Positions 5,727-9,671 of a DNA stretch of 9,671 bases are shown in pieces. The DNA is from CAG-582 sp964636965 (GTDB taxonomy: Bacteria > Bacillota_I > Bacilli_A > RF39 > UBA660). The number at the start of each line of letters is the position of its first letter. The stretch's first letter is position 1. The stretch spans positions 1-9,671 of the forward strand of contig CAZWST010000055.1 of NCBI GenBank assembly GCA_964636965.1, read 5' to 3'. Below the pieces are notes generated by a model. That model saw only the letters and a list, made by a program, of their open reading frames with translations. It did no database searches and was not told the DNA's origin. The position numbers and the translations under genes were made by a program.

Positions 5727-6737
5727 TTATCTATTTAGTAAATCATCTAAATTAATAGTTAAAACATATTCCATTTTCTCAAAAGAATTCCAATATTTAG
5801 TGGCATTAGATTCAAATAATAGATATACCTTTGATGCGTTAATATTAATCTGTTCTAACATAGGTGGAAATTTTATTTTTATTATCTCTTTATTTTTATA
5901 GTTAGTTATATTATCATCATATAAATAAACATATAAATATGAGTATTTACTTCTACCATATGATCTACTTAATAGCATATATTTATGTTTATTATTTTGA
6001 ACAAATAAAATACTTTGAGTTCTTTTTGGTACATTAAAACTACTAATATAAATTAAGTCAATACATTCACCAGTATTAATTATTTTATATTTCTTTATCA
6101 AGCATTCATACTCAATGAAAAAGTTCCCGATATAAAGATAATCACCATCAATAGTAAGATAAGCAATTAAATTTCTAGTACTATCTTGAAAATCTTTTAA
6201 CCCATCACTTACATTATTAAATTTATATATTGATTTAACTTTGCTTTTATTAAAAAAATCACTCACATTATAAACATTTAATACACCATTATTACCGGGA
6301 ATCCAGATAATATTCCTTTTTTCATCATAGGAAATAGAGCCAACATGTGAATTTGTATCAAGTTCAACTACATTAACAACACTTCCAAATTCATCAAGGA
6401 TATAACAACTAGAATTTCTATAATTATCATAATAGCCAACTATAAAATAATAATTATTAACTAACGCTATTCCTTGAGGAATAAACTTATTTTCAACAGG
6501 TATTTTAATATTTGTACTCTTAACAATATTCACTAAATCTGGATAATTATTTAAGATATTAAAAGTGCTATCATCTTCTTTTACATCAAAAGATAATTCA
6601 CTAATATCAGGAACTTTAATATTCTCAATAACTTCCCTTTTTTCTACAAGTGAAGTATTACTAACAACCATTAGAGATGATGCATTAATCCCCACTAATG
6701 TAATAAGACTTAACAAAATTATTTTTAAAGTTTTCAT
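5727..6737 (-). CDS. Secreted or membrane-anchored beta-propeller-like protein of unknown function
   Basis: This encodes 336 residues. An N-terminal hydrophobic segment (residues 4-25, after MKTLK) is a signal peptide or uncleaved anchor. From about residue 78 the sequence is a series of short beta-strand-like segments, with FIPQGIALVNNYYFIVGYYD (85-104), a HVGSISYD element (131-138), IIWIPG (143-148), and further tyrosine/asparagine-rich strands to the end. PQG and HVG-type elements of this kind occur in secreted propeller or quinoprotein-like proteins; no catalytic residues can be assigned. It is the third gene of ECF module A, starting five bases after the anti-sigma stop codon. No SD is visible before the ATG at 6737, so translation may depend on coupling to the anti-sigma gene. 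It may be a target or accessory sensor of the module; that is inference. Confidence 0.7.
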   Translation of the reverse strand: MKTLKIILLSLITLVGINASSLMVVSNTSLVEKREVIENIKVPDISELSFDVKEDDSTFNILNNYPDLVNIVKSTNIKIPVENKFIPQGIALVNNYYFIVGYYDNYRNSSCYILDEFGSVVNVVELDTNSHVGSISYDEKRNIIWIPGNNGVLNVYNVSDFFNKSKVKSIYKFNNVSDGLKDFQDSTRNLIAYLTIDGDYLYIGNFFIEYECLIKKYKIINTGECIDLIYISSFNVPKRTQSILFVQNNKHKYMLLSRSYGRSKYSYLYVYLYDDNITNYKNKEIIKIKFPPMLEQININASKVYLLFESNATKYWNSFEKMEYVLTINLDDLLNR

Positions 6738-6742
6738 ATTTT

Positions 6743-7573
6743 TTATAAATGAAGAGAATCAAGTATCCTCATAACTTCTTCATCAGGATTATCTCTTGCT
6801 TTTCCACTAGGAATAATAGAAAAATTATATAAAACATCATCATATACAAGATAAACCATTCTAATCCTTCCCACTTTAACTCCAGCAGCAAAAGAATCTA
6901 AATTTTTTACGTAATATTTTAAAAATTTGTTTTCACTGTCTTCTACAGTATAATCAACTTTATCATCATCTAGATTCACTTTTTTAGTATTTATTAGTAT
7001 TCTCATATCTATCCATGAGCCATCTACTTTATCGACGAAATCTGGTGTTAAAACATTAGCCATAAGTAGTTTTAAAGAAGTAATTATTCCATCTTCTCTT
7101 TTTAAGTCTTGTAAAATAAATCTATTCTTTTTAAACAAATCACTTTTTAAAAGTTTAGTATTTAACTCGCTTTCTAATTCGTCATATGAATACATTGAAA
7201 GACACTCTTCTTTTATCGGTTTATTTAAAATAGTGTCAATTCCTGTTTCACATTTTGGCTCACTTAAATTGGCATCATTATTTATTTTCTTTCCACCATC
7301 ATATCGCACAAGTATTCGACTTGGTTCACCTTCTTGATTTACTTTAACTTTCATAATAAGTTTATCAAGGTTTGCTTTAAAGTCTTTAGCAGAAGTTATT
7401 CCAGTACCAACTAGTAATATTCCAAAAACAATTATTACACTTACAAAAACTTTTTTTCTTTTCTGTTTCTTTTTATAGCCAGTTATTATTTTTTCCTTTA
7501 AATAATCTTCTTTTTCACTTGATAATTGCATTTCATTAAAGGTTTTAGTAAATTTACTATTTAAATTTTTCAT
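6743..7573 (-). CDS. Membrane anti-sigma factor of ECF module A (putative)
   Basis: This encodes 276 residues. A short, very basic cytoplasmic N-terminus (1-41, ending KKKQKRKK) precedes one membrane segment (about 42-60) and a 215-residue extracytoplasmic domain. This domain contains YSYDELE (128-134), a following LFKKNRF element, and a C-terminal DEEVMRILDSL helix, all shared with the module B counterpart. No HxxxCxxC zinc anti-sigma motif is present, and the cytoplasmic part is much shorter than a classical anti-sigma domain. The role is inferred mainly from its position: the ATG overlaps the TGA of the sigma gene (ATGA), with a strong GGAGGGAG SD. Anti-sigma factors of this layout hold the sigma factor at the membrane until an envelope signal releases it. 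The outside carries exactly two cysteines, C108 and C124. Confidence 0.78.
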   Translation of the reverse strand: MKNLNSKFTKTFNEMQLSSEKEDYLKEKIITGYKKKQKRKKVFVSVIIVFGILLVGTGITSAKDFKANLDKLIMKVKVNQEGEPSRILVRYDGGKKINNDANLSEPKCETGIDTILNKPIKEECLSMYSYDELESELNTKLLKSDLFKKNRFILQDLKREDGIITSLKLLMANVLTPDFVDKVDGSWIDMRILINTKKVNLDDDKVDYTVEDSENKFLKYYVKNLDSFAAGVKVGRIRMVYLVYDDVLYNFSIIPSGKARDNPDEEVMRILDSLHL

Positions 7574-8034
7574 TTTACTCCCTCCATTTCTTTTTTTAAA
7601 TCTTCTTTACCTCTAGCTAAACGCATCTTTATAGATGATTCACTTTTATGCATCTGTATAGCAATTTCTTTTATACTATATCCTTCATAATAATATAAAT
7701 ATAATGGTATTCTATATATAGGCTTTATATTGTTTAAGGCACATATTAAAGAATCGTCTTGCACTACAGTTGAATCATCATTATCAGTCAATTTAGTCAT
7801 TAATTTACGCCATGGAGATTTTAAAATATCTTTAGCTTCATTTATACTTACTTTAAATAACCATTTCTTTATTTCTTCATTAGTTAAAGATAATATTTTT
7901 TTATTATTGTAAAGTTTTATAAAAACTCTTTGTATTACATCTTCAGTATCGGGATTACTTAATAAATAACTAAATACTAATCTATAAATATCATTGTTAT
8001 ATAAATGATAAATCTCATTAAAACGATCAGTCAT
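7570..8034 (-). CDS. ECF RNA polymerase sigma factor, module A
   Basis: This encodes 154 residues from the chosen start, typical for ECF sigma factors, which have only regions 2 and 4. Region 2 (about 5-65) includes DIYRLVFSYLLSNPDTEDVIQRVFIKLY by position 15-42, the -10 recognition/core-binding helix. Region 4 (about 103-150) includes the helix-turn-helix YEGYSIKEIAIQMHKSESSI, which reads the -35. The ATG at 8034 aligns exactly with the module B sigma start (MTDRFNEIY versus MESLFKEIY). However, the SD AAGGAG better serves an in-frame GTG at 8049, which would add five residues (159 in all). The stop codon overlaps the anti-sigma ATG. The promoter region is shared in sequence with module B, suggesting autoregulation or cross-regulation. 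Confidence 0.88.
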   Translation of the reverse strand: MTDRFNEIYHLYNNDIYRLVFSYLLSNPDTEDVIQRVFIKLYNNKKILSLTNEEIKKWLFKVSINEAKDILKSPWRKLMTKLTDNDDSTVVQDDSLICALNNIKPIYRIPLYLYYYEGYSIKEIAIQMHKSESSIKMRLARGKEDLKKEMEGVK

Positions 8035-8060
8035 TATAAACCATCTCACTTCTCTCCTTC

Positions 8061-8080
8061 ATTATAATAACGATTGAAAA
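8061..8080 (-). promoter_or_regulatory. Promoter element of ECF module A, shared with module B
   Basis: The minus strand reads TTTTCAATCGTTATTATAAT. It matches the element at 9479-9498 in 18 of 20 positions. It contains a perfect TATAAT and, six bases upstream of it, CGTTA, which resembles the CGT-type -10 of ECF promoters. A TTTGTGAC stretch lies 17 bp before CGTTA. The SD AAGGAG begins one base after TATAAT. Confidence 0.6.
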
Positions 8081-8112
8081 CAATTAAAAGTCACAAATAA
8101 TTTTATATAAAC

Positions 8113-8141
8113 AAAAATGAGGAAAATAAATTCTCCTCATT
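8113..8141 (-). terminator. Intrinsic terminator of ECF module B
   Basis: An 8-bp inverted repeat, AATGAGGA / TCCTCATT (8116-8123 and 8134-8141), has a 10-base AT-rich loop. It is followed on the minus strand by a U-tract. It lies about 18 bases after the module B anti-sigma stop and separates it from the module A promoter. Confidence 0.75.
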
Positions 8142-8158
8142 AGTTACATATTTCTAAT

Positions 8159-8959
8159 TTAAATATTGAATGAATTCAATATTTCCAATAGTTGATCTTT
8201 ATGATTTCCTGATGTAAAAAAGAATAATTCTAAATGATATGAAACATCATTATAATCAAATCTAACATCACAAATTGTATCACTAAGTTCTCCACCCAAA
8301 CGTGCTACCACTGCGTTTGTATCTAAAGAACTTATATAAATCTCTTCTATCTTATTTGAAGAAGAATAAATTCTTCCAGAAGATTTTTCAGAATATTTTG
8401 TCGATATACTAACCTCGAAATTACATTTTATATATTCGTGACTATAGATATTTCCCTCATCAGTAATCTGATCAGGATGTTCATCAAAGACATTGTCTAT
8501 ACCCAAAAGTAAAAATCCTATATTCCCGTCTTTCTTCTCAACATTTTTTACTATAAAATCTTTTTTCTTAAATAAGGAATTATCTAAAATATTAATTCCC
8601 AATTTTTTTTCTAAATCATCATAACTATATATGCCATCCAAAGATAATTCAGCACGATAGTTAATAACCGATTCAGCATCACTTCTTACATCAGTCATAA
8701 GAAATTTTTTATCATCTACTGACTTTTGAAAATATTTTACTCTTAATGTATTAAATGATTGTTTTATTTCTTCTGCATATGCAACTGAAATTATTCCTAG
8801 TAGCAATACAAAACAGCAAGACAAAGTAGCTATTAAAAATTTTAAATTATATTTTTTTTCTTTACCTTTAACAATTTTTACGTAAATCTCTTCTTTTCTT
8901 TCATTTGATATTTCTAGACCATCAAAAAAATCTTTAGTTTTATCATTTATTTTTTTCAT
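8159..8959 (-). CDS. Membrane anti-sigma factor of ECF module B (putative)
   Basis: This encodes 266 residues. The layout is the same as in module A: a charged cytoplasmic N-terminus (1-40), one membrane segment (about 41-62, ending SVAYA), and an extracytoplasmic domain of about 200 residues. The two proteins share the YSYDxLE element (here 111-117), an LFKKxxFI element, and a C-terminal helix (LLEILNSFNI here). They are clear but distant paralogs. There is no zinc anti-sigma motif. The ATG overlaps the sigma TGA and has SD AGGAGAT. Outside the membrane there are two cysteines, C179 and C230, at positions that do not match the pair in module A. The anti-sigma role is inferred from gene order and topology; the ligand or stress sensed is unknown. 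Confidence 0.78.
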   Translation of the reverse strand: MKKINDKTKDFFDGLEISNERKEEIYVKIVKGKEKKYNLKFLIATLSCCFVLLLGIISVAYAEEIKQSFNTLRVKYFQKSVDDKKFLMTDVRSDAESVINYRAELSLDGIYSYDDLEKKLGINILDNSLFKKKDFIVKNVEKKDGNIGFLLLGIDNVFDEHPDQITDEGNIYSHEYIKCNFEVSISTKYSEKSSGRIYSSSNKIEEIYISSLDTNAVVARLGGELSDTICDVRFDYNDVSYHLELFFFTSGNHKDQLLEILNSFNI

Positions 8960-9429
8960 AAATCTTCATCTCCTAACTTTTCTCTCATCATTTTCTTTAT
9001 TCTAAATAATCTTGTATCTACAACATTTTTAGATAATTTCAATATTTGGGCAATTTCTTTTGATGTATATCCCTCGTAATAATGCAAATAGAATGGTATT
9101 CTATACTTTAAATCAAATTCTTTTAATAAATCAAAAATGATAAACCCCTCATCACTTTTTAAATAAGGAACTTCTATTAGTTCATAATTAGTCATTTTAC
9201 TTCGCCAAAAAGACTTTAGTAAATCCTTAGATTCATTAGCTGAAACTTTAAAAAGCCATTTTTTTACGTTTATATCTGAAGAATTAAATTTATTAATATT
9301 TTTAAATAATTTCATAAATACTTTTTGAACAATATCTTCTGCATCACTAATATTAAGAGTGTAGCTAAATGCTATATTATACACATCTTTATAATATTTT
9401 TGGTAAATTTCCTTAAATAAAGATTCCAA
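8956..9429 (-). CDS. ECF RNA polymerase sigma factor, module B
   Basis: This encodes 157 residues. Region 2 is at about 5-65 (DVYNIAFSYTL, AEDIVQKVFMKLF) and region 4 at about 105-150 (YRIPFYLHYYEGYTSKEIAQILKL, by position). It is paralogous to the module A sigma: both share EIY near the N-terminus, KKWLFKVS-x-NE-x-KD-x-LKS-x-WR, and YRIP-x-YL-x-YYEGY. The region 4 recognition helices differ (KLSKNVVDTRL here, HKSESSIKMRL in module A), so the -35 preferences may differ although the upstream promoter elements are alike. The start is TTG at 9429, seven bases after SD AAGGTG; no in-frame ATG is available. The stop overlaps the anti-sigma ATG. Confidence 0.88.
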   Translation of the reverse strand: MESLFKEIYQKYYKDVYNIAFSYTLNISDAEDIVQKVFMKLFKNINKFNSSDINVKKWLFKVSANESKDLLKSFWRSKMTNYELIEVPYLKSDEGFIIFDLLKEFDLKYRIPFYLHYYEGYTSKEIAQILKLSKNVVDTRLFRIKKMMREKLGDEDL

Positions 9430-9478
9430 TACGTATCACCTTTCTAATATTAATATTTTTTAATATTCATCTCCTTAT

Positions 9479-9498
9479 ATTATACTAACGATTAAAAA
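9479..9498 (-). promoter_or_regulatory. Promoter element of ECF module B, shared with module A
   Basis: The minus strand reads TTTTTAATCGTTAGTATAAT, nearly identical to 8061-8080. CGTTA and TATAAT have the same spacing. A TTTGTATG stretch lies 17 bp upstream of CGTTA, aligned with TTTGTGAC in module A. AAGGAGA follows the element here too, but the TTG start is about 45 bases further on with its own SD, after an AT-rich leader containing three copies of TAATATT. Confidence 0.6.
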
Positions 9499-9560
9499 TC
9501 AAAAAAACATACAAAAAATTAAAAAAAATTTAAACAGTTTTTAGAAATTTACAAATAAAC

Positions 9561-9594
9561 AAAAAAAGAGCACACCCCGTGTACTCCTTTTTTT
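9561..9594 (-). terminator. Terminator for a minus-strand gene right of the window
   Basis: On the minus strand the hairpin arms are GAGTACAC and GTGTGCTC, pairing fully with one G-U, around a GGG loop. They are flanked by A-rich and U-rich runs. On the plus strand the same position is a C-A mismatch, so the minus-strand direction is favoured. It lies upstream of the module B promoter and isolates it from the unseen gene. Confidence 0.65.
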
Positions 9595-9630
9595 CCTTTT
9601 TATTCTCTTTTTATAATACCTTTTTATTCT
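9595..9630. repeat. Short direct repeat CCTTTTTATTCT, two copies
   Basis: The plus-strand 12-mer CCTTTTTATTCT occurs at 9595-9606 and 9619-9630, 24 bp apart. It lies in the noncoding end of the window, 9595-9671, where I see no gene or convincing promoter. In such AT-rich sequence it may be chance or slippage. Confidence 0.4.
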
Positions 9631-9671
9631 AATCAATATCATATATCAATTGTTAACATAGTTAGGATATT

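Noticed and set aside
6565..6774. Plus-strand open frame of 69 codons
   Set aside because: Antisense to the start of the propeller-like gene and the end of the anti-sigma gene, with no SD; treated as a shadow.
7730..7912. Plus-strand open frame of 60 codons
   Set aside because: Antisense to the conserved region of the module A sigma gene, with no start signals.
9651..9658. Palindrome TGTTAACA near the right edge as an operator
   Set aside because: Eight bases in AT-rich sequence with no promoter or gene start nearby is too little to support a call.
1..9671. Mycoplasma-type genetic code (TGA as tryptophan), suggested by the AT richness
   Set aside because: Both sigma genes terminate at TGA exactly overlapping the next start, and tryptophans in conserved positions are TGG.
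1..9671. Mobile element, CRISPR array, phage or toxin-antitoxin system
   Set aside because: No transposase, integrase, spaced repeat array, or toxin/antitoxin pair could be recognised on either strand; the apparent repeats are promoter, terminator or short AT-rich sequences.

Overview
The window is very AT-rich, gene-dense and almost entirely coded on the minus strand, with one clear plus-strand gene. Shine-Dalgarno (SD) sites of the AAGGAG/AGGTGAT type, TATAAT-like -10 boxes (often extended TGnTATAAT) and U-tract hairpin terminators point to a low-GC Bacillota/Bacilli-type host-associated bacterium. Both sigma genes end in TGA and tryptophan is written TGG, so the standard bacterial code applies, not the Mycoplasma code. 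I cannot place it more finely; a reduced-genome Bacilli lineage is my guess. No mobile element, CRISPR array, tRNA or rRNA is visible.

Layout, left to right: the first codons of a minus-strand gene (1-29); a two-helix membrane protein of unknown function (79-600); a divergent plus-strand gene of unknown function (730-1095) that shares a two-way terminator with a small DUF4190-like membrane protein (1119-1406); the antitermination factor NusB (1483-1881); an RDD-family membrane protein (1938-2579); a 612-residue protein with two ThyX-like domains (2627-4465); and a secreted D-alanyl-D-alanine carboxypeptidase (4541-5665). The right third holds two consecutive, paralogous ECF sigma/membrane anti-sigma modules: module A (sigma 7570-8034, anti-sigma 6743-7573, then a secreted propeller-like protein 5727-6737) and module B (sigma 8956-9429, anti-sigma 8159-8959). 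The right edge has a terminator for a minus-strand gene beyond the window.

The two modules are separate transcription units, each closed by its own terminator, yet each is preceded by the same 20-bp promoter element (18 of 20 bases identical, core AATCGTTAnTATAAT). This suggests shared control or cross-talk between the two envelope-sensing systems. Module A carries an extra secreted protein as its third gene, a candidate target or accessory sensor.

The other notable protein is the tandem ThyX. Its first domain keeps the S-x4-S-x-R part of the ThyX motif but has lost RHR, while the second keeps RHR but has lost the serines, so an active site, if present, is probably assembled from both halves. 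Two architectural themes recur: terminator hairpins that include or touch the stop codon, and SD sites placed just after the -10 box, implying very short leaders.
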